A stretch of 64,000 bases of DNA from Candidatus Peribacteria bacterium (GCA_023898505.1 CP060226.1:1116001-1180000), one strand, 5' to 3'; shown: positions 29,696 through 40,160, numbered from the stretch's first letter. Made by a program: numbers and translations. Notes: a model not told the origin generated them from the sequence alone.

Positions 29696-30088
29696 TTACT
29701 CACTCTTTAATATCTGTAACGGCTCCTTGAGTTCATCTCGAACGGGGGCCTTTTTTATGAGATACGTAACGGCACAGTAAAAGGTGTTATTGAGATCACT
29801 AAACAGATTATCGCTTGACATAAGACAACCATTTGCTTCTCATATTTTATATTGTTCTAAACTTTTGATCATGATAGAGTCGCTCGGCTCGATATGACGT
29901 ACTCCATGGATGTCATAAATATAGCCCTTGGTATCACCATTCTCGATTTCATCTACATATTCTAGTACGCAAGCATTGATACCTGGAGTGCTGACATAAT
30001 ACCTGATAAATGGCACCAACACCATTAAAACGATAACACTTGAGTAGAGAAGTGTCTGAAATGTAAGATTTGATTTTGGTTTTTTCAT
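29696..30088 (-). CDS. Membrane-anchored hypothetical protein
   Basis: 130 residues after reading UGA 29840 as Gly. One N-terminal transmembrane helix (LLYSSVIVLMVLVPFI), then an extracytoplasmic domain of ~95 residues with three cysteines. No family recognised. It ends two bases from the convergent DsbA-like gene. Confidence 0.65.
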
Positions 30089-30163
30089 CAGAGTTCAAAA
30101 AAATATGTTGTAATGAGTGTATATCTAAGTATAAATTATGCAATTACAATTTAGACATCATGT

Positions 30164-31498
30164 ATGAGGATTCTAAAGTTTTGAGGGACGTCACTTGGAA
30201 GTCATGAGATGATAGAGAAAGCTGCAGATATTGTCGTACAATCAAAGAAAAAGGAAAATGTTATCGTGGTAGTCTCGGCGATGAGTGGAGTGACTGATGG
30301 GCTTGATAAGCTTTGTGAACTTGCGAAAAAGGGAGAAATCGACAAGGTACTTTCTCGTTTGGTAGAGTTGCGTGAAAAACACGACACGGTGGCGAGGAAG
30401 ATCTGTAAAGATAGTTGTGATATCAATTATGTCAATAAAGTACAAGAGTACTTCGGAAATCTCGAAAGTATCTTGAAAGGAGTCTCTCTTTTAAGTGAAG
30501 TATCCGATAAAACTAAGGCAAAAGTTCTTTATTTCGGAGAAATATTTTCAGCGATTTTACTAGCACTAGCGATTAAGCAGCGCGGTATCGACTCTCACAG
30601 CTACCGTTCAAAGGATTTGATTTATTGTGACGGAAGCTATCTCAATGGGGAATATGATTATGAAAAGTCTCGTGAGCAGGTAGAAAGGTTTATGAAAAAT
30701 ATTTCGCTCATAAAAGAGATCCCAGTAGTGACGGGGTTTGGAGGCGGAGATGCAGATGGAAATATCTATCTCTTTGATAGGGGAGGGAGTGATTATGTCG
30801 CAACCGTACTCGGGAGGCTGGTTATGGCGAGTCGTGTAGAAATCTGGACAGATGTATATGGGGTGATGTCTGCGGATCCAAGAAAGGTCAAAAAAGCAAT
30901 CCTTTGGGATAAACTTGATTATGCCGTGTGCGCTGAGTTTGCTCTCGTAGGAGCAAAGATTCTCCACCCAAAGACTATCTCGCCAGTTCAAGAAAAAGAC
31001 ATCCCCGTGTATATTAAAAATACCTTTGATCCAGAAGCATTTGGGACCAAGATTTGTTCGATGAAAGCAAGTGGAGTAAAGGGGATAAGTATCGATGATA
31101 AGCAGATGATTTTTACCTTTATTGACCCGTATATGTTGGGAGTGGCAGGATATTTGTATGATGTGGTAAAAGTATTTCGTGATAAGGGGGTATCAATTGA
31201 TGCTCTAGCCACGACAGAAACATCATTTAGTATCTCGATTCGTAAAAAGTATTATACCAGGTCCCTTGAGAAAGCATTTGATCATATGCGAGAGCATTTT
31301 CGCTTAAGCATACGAGACAATGTATCTAAAATATCTATTATCGGCGACTCGATCGATAACTATAAAATCCTCAATAAACTCAAAGACGTAATTATGGTGT
31401 CCAAATGAGCCTATGATAAATCTCTCACGGTGTTTGTGGAGCAGGGGGATTCTGAGAAGACACTCAAGAAGTTGCATAAGGAGGTATTTGGGAAATAA
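30164..31498 (+). CDS. lysC: Aspartate kinase
   Basis: 444 residues; phosphorylates aspartate, the first step to lysine, DAP and threonine. Starts MRILKFGGTSLGSHEM; the first Gly of the invariant KFGGTS is a UGA. Further motifs: VVSAMSGVTDGLDKL, VPVVTGFGGGDADG-like region, DRGGSDYVATVLGR and WTDVYGVMSADPRKV. The C-terminal ~130 residues carry two ACT-like regulatory segments (GVSIDALATTETSFSI), so feedback control by lysine or threonine is likely. A UGA at 31406 near the end is read as Gly; stop TAA at 31496. Confidence 0.96.
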
Positions 31499-31790
31499 CC
31501 CCCACTTGATCTCTTCCAGCAATACTGCGGAAGGGATGATAAGCGGGAAGGAATTACGAACCATAAAATAACCCTAACCTTGGTCCTTTCCCTTACTACT
31601 AAGGGCAAGGAGATGATTGAAAGATCATTATCTCTTTACTAGAAGTGTAGGATCTGGAGAATAGGAACCACTGAGTAATAGATCCCCGGAACAAGTCCGA
31701 GGATGACGATTCTTGTGATACATACGTCATTCCTGCGGAGGCGGGAATCTATAAAAAGTAATACACAATTTATTTCTAATATACATTACT
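31499..31790. other. Intergenic region with dispersed palindromes
   Basis: No CDS seen. Contains an imperfect palindrome CCCTTACTACTAAGGG (~31589-31608; a related one is at 10651-10672) and a GTCATTCCTGCGGAGGCGGG REP-like unit (~31727-31752) also found near 51460. Confidence 0.6.
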
Positions 31791-32786
31791 ATGAAACTCG
31801 GAATTGTAGGAGCAACTGGTGCCGTAGGTCAAGAGATGATTCGTTGTCTTGATGATTTGGGAATCAAAATCGATGAACTGAGACTTGGAACTTCTCATCG
31901 TTCTGCAGGAAAAACGATGAATACTCCGTATGGATATATCAATACCGTGGAAGTAACGGATGCATTTTTTGATGGATTAGATTATGCGCTTTTTTCTGCA
32001 GGAGGAGATATCTCAAAACAGTTTATCCCTATTGCGACGTCTCAAGGAGTACGTGTCATCGATAACTCTTCTGCATTTCGTTATCATGACGATATTCCTC
32101 TCGTGGTGCCCCAAGTAAATGCTGCCGATATCGGTGATGCGATGCTTGTAGCAAATCCGAACTGTACTACGGCAATTGCCGCGGTAGCCCTGTATCCTAT
32201 TTATCAAAAATACGGACTGAAAAAAATTATTATGTCGACCTACCAGGCTGCTAGCTGAGCTGGAGCCAAGGGGATGCATGAGCTTCTCGATAATACAAAA
32301 CGTTATCTGGATAACACGGACCCAGTAGTAGAAAACTTTAAATACAACTTGGCATTTAATCTTATCCCTCATATCGATGCTTTTCAGGAAAATGACTATA
32401 CCAAGGAAGAGATGAAGGTTACTTGGGAAACTTGGAAGATATTTCATGATCCAAAGATCAAGATCAGCTGTACGGCTGTACGTATCCCGACGCTTCGTGC
32501 ACATAGTGAGTCTATTGTGTTAGAAACCGAGAAGGTAGTAGATGTAGAGGATATTCGTGAAATCCTTCGACAGTCTCCTGGAGTGATGCTCCGTGATGAT
32601 GTGGCTCAAGGGATTTATCCGATGCCCGCCAATGCTACGGGGAAGTACGATGTCGAAGTTGGAAGAATCCGTAAAAGTCTCGTATTTGGAGATAACGGAG
32701 TGGAGCTTTTTGTCAGTGGTGATCAGCTTCTCAGGGGTGCTGCTCTCAATGCGGTGGAGATTTTACAATATATGATTAAGAACTAA
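31791..32786 (+). CDS. asd: Aspartate-semialdehyde dehydrogenase
   Basis: 331 residues; reduces aspartyl phosphate to aspartate semialdehyde. NADP-binding GATGAVGQEM at the N-terminus, catalytic Cys in NPNCTT (residue ~126), then STYQAASGAGAKG, in which the first Gly of GAGAKG is UGA (32256). C-terminal RIPTLRAHSE holds the catalytic His. Second enzyme of the pathway, directly after lysC. Confidence 0.96.
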
Positions 32787-32855
32787 AATTTCTTGTAATA
32801 TCTTATCGTTTCGTACAATAGGAATCATCTTTTAAACTATAACCTTTTTTAATTT

Positions 32856-34079
32856 ATGAGATATTTACCAGAATCAGGAGAAAATTTATTTCAGAGAATT
32901 AAAAGGCTTATCCGTGAATATGAAGCTGAGCATGGTGCAGGAAGTAGTATCAATATCGCGGTTGGTGAACCAGATACCAATCCACCCGAGACACTCAGAA
33001 AAATCGTAGCTGAAGAAGTGATGCGTGATGATAATGCAAACCATACCTATTGGGACAATAGAACCACTGGGAATCTTAATGCGAATTATGTAAAACTTAC
33101 AACAGGAGTAGATATCAGTAAATATGATCACCTAGATACTCTCTTGCTTCCAGGAGAAAAATCGATGATCGGACTCTTACCGATTGCTTGCGGAGCCAAT
33201 AGAACGGATGCACCGGTAGATAATCGTGGATATATGGTAAATGCTCCAGCCTATGATTTGGTAAGAACCTGGAGTGAATACCTCGGAGAAGAGAGTTACG
33301 TCTGGCCGATTTATAGTCATGAAAATTTCGAACTAAAGTTATCAAATATGCCCGCTGGAGTAAAACCAAGAATGATTTTAACGGTAAAACCAGGAAATCC
33401 GTGTCCAACGGGGGCAAGTAGAGAGGATTGGGTAGAACTCATCGAACACTGTATCAAAAACAATATCCGTCTCGTGAATGATGGGGCGTATACTGCAGTC
33501 GTGCATAAGGATCATGTGAGCCTGACAGAAGTAGCGGTAGATTACCCAGAACTTGATTGGTTAGAACTCTTTTCGATGTCGAAGACCTATAGTGCTTGTG
33601 GATGGAGGTTTGGTATGGCGGTTGGAAGCAAGGACTTTATTGCAGAGTTTACCAAGATAAAAGGAAATACTGATTCTGGTGCTTTTGGTCCACTGATTAT
33701 TGGGATGGATAGATATCTCCAAACGCCAGAAGCAAAAGCAGATGCTCAGAAAACCCAAGAACTTTATAAAAAGAGGCTCGATATCCTGATCCCGATTTTC
33801 GAGGGGGCGGGGTTGAAACTTGCTTCACCTACAGATGCAGGATTCTTTATGCTCTTTCAATGTCCAAAAACACTCGATGGAGAACCTATTGAAACGGGTG
33901 AAGAGTTTAACAGTAAGATGATCTACAAGATTGGTCTTGTAGGAGTTCCGTTTGTAGGATCTGAAGTAGATGGCGAACCTGAACAGTTTATCAGATACTC
34001 TGCGTGTTATGATGCGCTGGACGAGAAAAAAGTTACTCGCCTAAAAGAGGCATTGAGTAGAGTAGAAATTGGGTATTAA
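32856..34079 (+). CDS. PLP-dependent class I/II aminotransferase (lysine pathway?)
   Basis: 407 residues. The PLP lysine is in SMSKTYSACGWRFG; the aspartate-contact NPCPTGAS, DGAYTAVV and the N-terminal INIAVGEPDTNPP fit fold-type I class I/II. Its place between asd and hom-dapB-dapA suggests LL-diaminopimelate or N-succinyl-DAP aminotransferase, or an aspartate aminotransferase, but sequence alone does not settle this. No UGA codon despite some 35 glycines. Confidence 0.85.
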   Translation: MRYLPESGENLFQRIKRLIREYEAEHGAGSSINIAVGEPDTNPPETLRKIVAEEVMRDDNANHTYWDNRTTGNLNANYVKLTTGVDISKYDHLDTLLLPGEKSMIGLLPIACGANRTDAPVDNRGYMVNAPAYDLVRTWSEYLGEESYVWPIYSHENFELKLSNMPAGVKPRMILTVKPGNPCPTGASREDWVELIEHCIKNNIRLVNDGAYTAVVHKDHVSLTEVAVDYPELDWLELFSMSKTYSACGWRFGMAVGSKDFIAEFTKIKGNTDSGAFGPLIIGMDRYLQTPEAKADAQKTQELYKKRLDILIPIFEGAGLKLASPTDAGFFMLFQCPKTLDGEPIETGEEFNSKMIYKIGLVGVPFVGSEVDGEPEQFIRYSACYDALDEKKVTRLKEALSRVEIGY

Positions 34080-34092
34080 TGATATATAGTTT

Positions 34093-34133
34093 AACCGCCC
34101 GCAGTCAATCCATTGACTGCGGGCGGTTTTAAA
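34093..34133 (+). terminator. Strong terminator after the aminotransferase
   Basis: A 17-bp inverted repeat (34093-34109 with 34112-34128) rich in GC at its base, followed by TTTT. It also overlaps the 3' end of the small minus-strand ORF. Confidence 0.85.
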
Positions 34134-34287
34134 ACAGGATATATCGAAGTGGGGTGAGGCAGATTGCCAGACTAGCAGCAATTGCTAGTTCAATCATGCT
34201 CATCACCACTACAATTATCCCGTTAGGGCTTTTTAAAAACCACCATGCTTCCTGCAAGTGGTACCATAAATCTTTTGCTAACTTCAT
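34129..34287 (-). CDS. Small membrane protein (52 aa) with strong ribosome binding site
   Basis: MKLAKDLWYHLQEAWWFLKS, then a hydrophobic helix (GIIVVVMSMIELAIAASLAI) and a short C-terminus. A perfect AGGAGG lies seven bases upstream of the ATG (34287), which is rare in this genome. Short, Trp-rich amphipathic start. Unknown function. Confidence 0.55.
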   Translation of the reverse strand: MKLAKDLWYHLQEAWWFLKSPNGIIVVVMSMIELAIAASLAICLTPLRYILF

Positions 34288-34414
34288 ATTTTCCTCCTCT
34301 TGGATTTGTTAGCTGCAAATATAGTATAAATTGAATCATCTATATCAAGTATTTTCTTTACAAGAACAGATTATTTATTACAGTTAGTGGTAGTTATTTG
34401 TTAATTCCCTCATC

Positions 34415-34711
34415 ATGCATTTCGCCGATTATTTAAACACCCTACCCCCTCTTGAAGACTTTTCTGTAGAAATAGATCTGGATTCTGGAGAAACGGTTCG
34501 TATCGATAATGTCCCATGAAAACAAGGATCTCTCCGTCTCCTGCAGGCATTTTTAGGTGGGAAGTCCGTTGAAACGAGACCATTTCCACTTGCAGATTTT
34601 TGTGAGTACTATGAAGAGTGGAATACTGATAGAGAAGGACACCATACCACGATCAATGCCCTCTATAAGTACAATGAAGAGGGAGGGATTATAAGAAAGG
34701 TTACATCATAA
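34415..34711 (+). CDS. Small hypothetical protein
   Basis: 98 residues from ATG 34415 with UGA at 34517 as Gly (DNVPGKQGSLRLLQAF). Acidic, soluble; no motif recognised. Ends at TAA 34709, immediately before a 21-bp hairpin, so it is an independent unit upstream of hom. Confidence 0.6.
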
Positions 34712-34753
34712 TATAAAAATAAGTCAATTTATAAATTGACTTATTTTTATATT
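34710..34753. terminator. Long AT-rich terminator
   Basis: A 21-bp perfect inverted repeat (34710-34730 with 34733-34753), overlapping the stop of the 98-residue gene. Confidence 0.8.
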
Positions 34754-34798
34754 AGGTATTATACAAGTAATTTTATTTTTGGTAAGTGTCGTAAAATT

Positions 34799-35965
34799 AT
34801 GTCAAAGCTAAATTTCTGAGCGATATCGCTTGGGGCTACATGAAATATATGAAGAGAGGTATGAGGTAGAGTTGCAAGATTAGGTGATAGGATGTCCGCA
34901 CTGCTAACTTCGAACTTAGCTCTTGTAAGAGAAGGATGAATACCAGAAGCATTATTGAAAGAAATACAACATGTTCCTAATGACAAAAAGCAATGAAATA
35001 GACTTGCTAATGGTATCATGCTAAGAGAATGAGCAGTAGAATATGATAGCGTTGTTGCTATTACTGAGTACTTACGAGAAGAGTATGGTATAGAATCTAT
35101 CGTTTTAGATAACTCGGCAGCAGATATAGATCATCCGACTCTTGCAGAAAGGGGATTTAGAATTTCTACAGCTAATAAATTGCCATTGGCAACAATGCCA
35201 TATGAACAATTTGTTCAAACCATATGACCTCGATATGGTTGAAATACAACGGTAATGGCTGGTAAATGAGTAGTAAATGATGTTGAATCCTCAGTTAAAG
35301 CTGGAAATACAATTCAGAGTGTAGAAGGTGTTTTTTCCGGTACGCTTTGATTTATTATGTCAGAATTAGAAGCTGGGAAAAAATTGTCAGAGGCTATTCG
35401 TTCAGCTATAGATAATGGATTTACTGAACCCAATCCAATGGATGATCTAGATGGTATGGATGTAGCAAAAAAACTTGTGATTATTGCTCGCTATGCGGGT
35501 CATGATGTATCACTAGGAGATTTTGAAGTGAAATGATTACTTGATAATTCATATAGAAGATTTTTTCCTGAATGATGGAATAAAGATGCACAATGAAAAG
35601 ATGATGATGAAAAGAAAAGAACAGCAATTGATGCTTTTATTGCTGCGGTTGCTGATCAAGAAGATGAAAAGTTTGAAGGAAAAGTGAGAAAAGCAAAAGA
35701 AAAAGACAAATCTAAAGGAGGTTGTGTTTTACGATATCTTGCAAAGATGGATGCTACTTGAGATGGATTATTTTTATCTGTTGGTTTAGATGAAGAGGTA
35801 CCAAGGGATTCAGATATATGACAGTTAGTTGGATCTGATAATATTGCGATTATTAAAACAGATGTTGAATGATGAGATAAGACTGATAAATGAAAAGGCG
35901 CATGAATTGCTACCACTGCTGATTCAGTTGTAAGAGAATATCAAAGAGTTATGGCTGCTGCATAA
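34799..35965 (+). CDS. hom: Homoserine dehydrogenase with 20 UGA-encoded glycines
   Basis: 388 residues. No plus-strand frame is visible in the standard code because UGA occurs 20 times; read as Gly it gives one protein ending at TAA 35963. N-terminal Rossmann start AISLGATGNIGREV; SIVLDNSAADID; the diagnostic catalytic block EGVFSGTLGFIMSELEAGK, then FTEPNPMDDLDGMDVAKKLV, are those of homoserine dehydrogenase. Makes homoserine from aspartate semialdehyde for threonine and methionine. About half of its glycines are UGA, far above its neighbours. A Lys/Asp-rich insert (~285-300) is unusual. Confidence 0.9.
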
Positions 35966-35970
35966 CATCA

Positions 35971-36003
35971 AAAACCCATCTCCATACTGGAGATGGGTTT
36001 TTC
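35971..36003 (+). terminator. Terminator after hom
   Basis: A 14-bp perfect stem (35971-35984 with 35988-36001), loop TAC, ending in T residues. Confidence 0.85.
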
Positions 36004-36067
36004 TGTTGAGTTTCTGAGAATCTTTTTTATACTACACTTCAATAATTCATATCATAACCACTACACC

Positions 36068-36799
36068 ATGAAAATAGCTATCGTAGGATACGGGAGGATG
36101 TGACAAGTCGTGGAGAAACATGCAAAAGAACGAGGAGATGAGATCGTCGCTATTATCGATCCAACACAAGGGACGATAAAAGAAGATTTACTCGGAAAAG
36201 ATTTCGATGTCATTATCGAGTTTTGTGTACCTCAAGTCGCTCTGGAAAACCTTACGTTTTACGCGGAGCATAACTTCAAAGTCGTTATGGCAACGACGGG
36301 TTGGTGGGATCATCTACCTGAAGTAGAGGAGATGTTTAAGAAATCACAAGGGGCGATTATCTGGAGTGGGAACTTCTCTCTTGGGGTAAACTTGGTCTAC
36401 CAGATGCTCGATACCATGAGCAAGATGATGAATAAATTTCCAGAGTACGATGTGATGGCACATGAGTTTCACCATAGTGGAAAGGCAGATTCTCCAAGTG
36501 GAACACTGATAAATATGGGGGATATCCTCTTAAAAAATCTCGATAGAAAAACAAGATCACAGGTAAATACGTTAAATAACAGACCCATTGAACCAGAAGA
36601 ATTACACCTGACATCTACGAGGGGGGGGCATATCCCTGGAACACATCAAGTGATATTTGACTCGGTATTTGACTCGATTGAGCTCAAACATACTGCAAGA
36701 ACAAGAGATGGATTTGCTGTCGGAAGTCTTGTTTGTGGAGAGTGGCTCAAGGATAAGCAAGGGTTTTACACAATACAGGATTTTACCGCTAGTTTGTAG
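36068..36799 (+). CDS. dapB: 4-hydroxy-tetrahydrodipicolinate reductase
   Basis: 243 residues. Starts MKIAIVGYGRMGQVVEKH (NAD(P)-binding, Gly12 is UGA); the substrate motif EFHHSGKADSPSGT is diagnostic. Slightly shorter than the usual ~265 residues. Reduces dihydrodipicolinate towards DAP and lysine. Precedes dapA, reversed relative to reaction order. Confidence 0.95.
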
Positions 36800-36812
36800 T
36801 TTTTTGGAAATA

Positions 36813-36927
36813 AGAAATAAAATACATTACTTTTTCAAATTTTCGAAAACGGTTTTAGAAGTAAGCCCTAAAGAGTCAAAGTTTTGCTACCGCTCTCAAA
36901 TTCGTAAAAGTAATGTATTTTACTTCT
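36813..36927 (+). ncRNA. Structured repeat element R1 upstream of dapA
   Basis: A perfect 16-bp outer stem (36819-36834 with 36906-36921) encloses a ~70-base core. The core ends, ATTTTCGAAAACGGTT and CTACCGCTCTCAAATTCGTA, recur in element R2 (37984-38088), whose outer stem has a different sequence. Could be a conserved RNA, a cis-regulator or a miniature repeat. Confidence 0.55.
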
Positions 36928-36985
36928 GTTAAGTATTTTACTCTCGTAAACTTGAATCTATACTTTAATTTTAAATATAATACTC

Positions 36986-37885
36986 ATGGATACATCATCA
37001 TATAGAGGTCTCTGGACAGCACTTATTACTCCCTTTGAAGCTGGGAATAGCTTGGATAATCCTGTAGATTATAGCGCGCTTGACCGTTTGTTACAGATGC
37101 AGATTGATGGAGGAGTTACGGGAGTATTATTTCTCGGGACAACGGCAGAAAATCCGACACTTTCGACGGCAGAAGGGATGGAAATCGTCAGAAAATGAAT
37201 CGAAAAACTTGAAGGAAAGACAAAGGTGATGGTAAATGTCGGAACCTATGCGACAGGAAAAACAATAGAAAATATCCATATGTATGATACCATAGATGGA
37301 ATTGATGCGTACTTGGTAGTAAATCCATACTATAATAAACCAACGCAAACAGGACTCTACGAGCATTTCGTAGCGGCTGCAAAGTCAACCCAGAGACCAG
37401 TAGTGCTGTATAACATCAAGGGAAGAACAGGAGTAAATCTTGAAACGGATACTCTTCTCAGGATTATTGCTACTTGTCCAAATGTCATCGGTGTAAAAGA
37501 AGCGAGTGGAGATATAGATCAGATGCAAGAAGTGATTGATCGTACTCCTGATAACTTTCTCGTACTTTCGGGTGACGATGGACTTACCTATGAGCTGGCA
37601 CAGCGTGGAGGTGATGGAGTGATTTCTGTGGCATCCAACTGTATCCCTGGAGATATGGCGGATTTTGTACACCTCTCTTTACAAAAAGATCCGCATGGCA
37701 AAGAACTTGCAGAGTATTTTACTGAGTTCTTCGATAAATTGTTTATCCAGACCAATCCACTTCCTGCAAAGACCTATCTTGCACATAAAGGTATTATCCA
37801 AGAAACATTTCGTCTCCCGATGTGTCCGATGGATGCACACGAGAAAAAAATCTGGCTTGATTTTATAGAAGAGAAGAAGCTGTAA
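36986..37885 (+). CDS. dapA: 4-hydroxy-tetrahydrodipicolinate synthase
   Basis: 299 residues; aldol condensation of pyruvate and aspartate semialdehyde. GTTAENPTLS (usually GTTGESPTL), catalytic Tyr in LYNIKGRTGVNL, Schiff-base Lys in GVKEASGD. UGA 37196 is Gly (IVRKGIEKLEG). Typical length; TIM barrel. Confidence 0.96.
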
Positions 37886-37902
37886 ACTGAAGAAGAAATA
37901 AA

Positions 37903-37938
37903 AAAAGCAAGAGGGCACTCCAATCCTCTTGCTTTTTC
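37903..37938 (+). terminator. Terminator after dapA
   Basis: A 12-bp stem (37903-37914 with 37925-37936), ending in T residues. Confidence 0.8.
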
Positions 37939-37983
37939 TTTACAAACACATATTTCAAACTACAATTCTTATTGAATCATAGA

Positions 37984-38088
37984 GAAAACAAAAATAATCT
38001 TTCCGATTTTCGAAAACGGTTCTATATGCACAGTCTCAAGGTGAGAGATTACTACCACTCTCAAATCGTAAAAATCATTTTTGTTTCC
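37984..38088 (+). ncRNA. Structured repeat element R2 upstream of ftsE
   Basis: Outer arms 37984-38002 and 38070-38088 pair with one or two G-U or mismatched positions. The core shares GATTTTCGAAAACGGT and CTACCACTCTCAAAT with R1. The outer stem differs from R1 but is still complementary, which supports a structural role. Confidence 0.55.
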
Positions 38089-38118
38089 CCTCTACTCTAA
38101 TGTTAGCAATACACACCT

Positions 38119-38802
38119 ATGAAAATCGACAAAGTAACCCTCGCATTTGAAAATAAAATTGTACTCAAAGATATCTCGATCGATATTGATCCGGGAGAAT
38201 TCGTTTTTTTTATCGGATCATCTGGTTCTGGGAAAACGACGCTGATTCGAGCTCTTATCGGTGATTTTGCTCCCTATAGTGGAGATATCGTGTTAGATAA
38301 CAATATTGCACTCTATAAAAATCTAAACGAAAGTTTTTTGCAAGAGTATCGTAGAAATATCGGAGTCATATTTCAGGATTATAAGCTCCTTGAGTCAAAA
38401 AAAGTGTATGAAAATGTCGCCTTTGCGATGGAAGTATGTGGTTACTCTGATGATATCATCGTAAAACGTGTACCAGAAGCTCTTGAACAGGTAGGGTTAC
38501 TCGTAAAGAAAGATAAATTCGTAAAAGAGCTATCGGGGGGAGAAAAACAGCGTGTCGCTATTGCGCGTGCCCTTGTTCATGAGCCGCAGATTATCATTGG
38601 TGATGAGCCGACAGGAAACCTCGACCCAAAGGCAGCAGGAGAGATTATGGATATCTTTGAAGACTTGAACCAAGATGGGAAAACGGTGATTATTGCTACC
38701 CATGATAAAGCGATTGTAGATGCTCGTAAAAAGCGCGTTATTGCCTTTAAGGATAAAAAAATCCTTTCAGATACACCGAAAGGAAAGTATTGTTTGGATT
38801 AA
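38119..38802 (+). CDS. ftsE: Cell-division ABC transporter ATPase FtsE
   Basis: 227 residues. GSSGSGKTTLIRAL Walker A, IFQDYKLLESKKVYENVAF Q-loop region (typical of FtsE), ELSGGEKQRVAIARAL signature, IIGDEPTGNLDP Walker B and THDKAI switch. FtsE with FtsX controls peptidoglycan hydrolases at the septum. No ftsX follows: the next gene is convergent. No UGA codon. Confidence 0.9.
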   Translation: MKIDKVTLAFENKIVLKDISIDIDPGEFVFFIGSSGSGKTTLIRALIGDFAPYSGDIVLDNNIALYKNLNESFLQEYRRNIGVIFQDYKLLESKKVYENVAFAMEVCGYSDDIIVKRVPEALEQVGLLVKKDKFVKELSGGEKQRVAIARALVHEPQIIIGDEPTGNLDPKAAGEIMDIFEDLNQDGKTVIIATHDKAIVDARKKRVIAFKDKKILSDTPKGKYCLD

Positions 38803-39246
38803 TTATCTACTCACGAGATACTTCACACGGTTATAGTGAGTTCTCATCTTGCGATAGTGAGTGAGGATAGCATCATCGGTTTCTGTCACCCAAGGGGTTG
38901 TTTCTTTTACCTTGAGGTATTCAAAAAATCTATTGGTGTGATAGATAAAATAGCGATAGTTTGTCACAATTCATTGGGTGGCATAATAGTCGAGTTCATC
39001 ATTTGCATACTTTTGTATAATCTGTTTCTTAATAAGACTGTTTGTTTTCACGACTTCACTATAAATCTGTTGTACTTGGAGGTCACGAAAGTGATAGGTA
39101 TCGAGATCCGCTAGCTCTAGTTCATATGCCTCGGGACCAACTTTGAGCTCTAAGAGTTGTTCCATATACCCTTCTTCTGCATTTACTGGAGAAGCTATTG
39201 AAAAAATAAGGAGGGTAGATATAATAAGGGAAAGAAGATATTTCAT
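38803..39246 (-). CDS. Secreted hypothetical protein
   Basis: 147 residues from ATG 39246 with a clear signal peptide (MKYLLSLIISTLLIFSIASPVNA, cut before EEGY). Mature part is charged and helical; UGA at 38971 read as Gly. Its stop abuts the ftsE stop with no gap. Family unknown. Confidence 0.7.
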
Positions 39247-39288
39247 ATGGAAGAGGTAAAAGGGTAAAAAAGGAATATGAGTGTGATA

Positions 39289-39372
39289 TGTCATCCCGTA
39301 CTTGTTACGGGATCATAAAAGGGTTAAATACAATTATGATTCCGATCCCGAACTCGGGACAGAATGACAATT
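39289..39372. repeat. Paired REP-like repeats
   Basis: GTCATCCCGTACTTGTTACG (palindromic CCCGTA..TACGGG) and ATCCCGAACTCGGGA...GAATGAC form two palindromic units between divergent genes. Confidence 0.6.
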
Positions 39373-39402
39373 TATAAATGTATTATTAGTTAAAATAATA
39401 AA

Positions 39403-40101
39403 ATGTCAAATAATTTTTACGATATTTTGTGAGTAACGAAAAACTCAAGTGCAGAAGATATTAAAAAAGCTTATCGTAAGATGGCGATGAAGTACCACCC
39501 AGATAGAAACAAGGGAGATGCTGAGGCGGAGAAGAAGTTTAAAGAAGTAAATGAGGCCTATAGTGTCCTCTCTGATCCACAAAAAAAGCAACAGTATGAC
39601 ACCTTTGGGAGTGCCAAAGGAAATCCATTTCAGTGAGGAGGAGCGCAAGGGTTCTCTGGATTTGAGGATATATTTGGATGATTTCAAGGATCCACGTGAG
39701 GTCGTAAAAATCAAGGCTTCAATATCAATATCGAAGATTTATTTGGTGGGATGTGAGGAGCTGCTGGAGGAAGTCCGTTTTGAGGTCAGAGGACGACTCA
39801 CCAGCACCAGGCAGAAAAAAAGCCAGAAACACTTGATTTTGAAAAGACTTACGAGATACCGGTGTTTGACCTGATTTTAGGCTGCAAGATAGAGGTATCG
39901 GGTGTCTATGGACAAAAGGCAAAACTCAAGATTCCTGCAAGTACGAAGCCAGGGAGTAAGTTTCGTGTGAAAGAGTTTGGAAAAAGTGAGGGAAGCAAGA
40001 AGTGAAATCTGATTGTAAAAGTCGAAGCACTGATGCCGAAAAACATCAGTGACGTGGATATGCAGATGCTTGAGAGGATTAGAGAAAATATTGGGTATTA
40101 G
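39403..40101 (+). CDS. DnaJ-like co-chaperone (CbpA type)
   Basis: 232 residues with seven UGA-encoded glycines. J domain (YDILGVTKNSSAEDIKKAY; HPD in KYHPDRNKGD), Gly/Phe-rich linker where most UGA codons lie (GGFQGSTGGRKN, GGMGGAAGG), and a single truncated C-terminal substrate-binding domain (KTYEIPVFDLILGCKIEV). Lacks the CxxCxGxG zinc region. Stimulates DnaK. A full-length DnaJ is at 59 kb. Confidence 0.9.
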
Positions 40102-40160
40102 CTACTTTGAGTGTAGTATTGTTATTTTCCTGCTCTATATACTGCCTTTGGAGAGGGAGG

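Noticed and set aside
32856..34079. Firm assignment as DapL
   Set aside because: The sequence shows general class I/II aminotransferase motifs only; pathway position alone does not prove the substrate.
36813..36985. Lysine riboswitch before dapA
   Set aside because: The element is too short for the ~170-base L box, and its core is repeated before ftsE, which is not a lysine gene.
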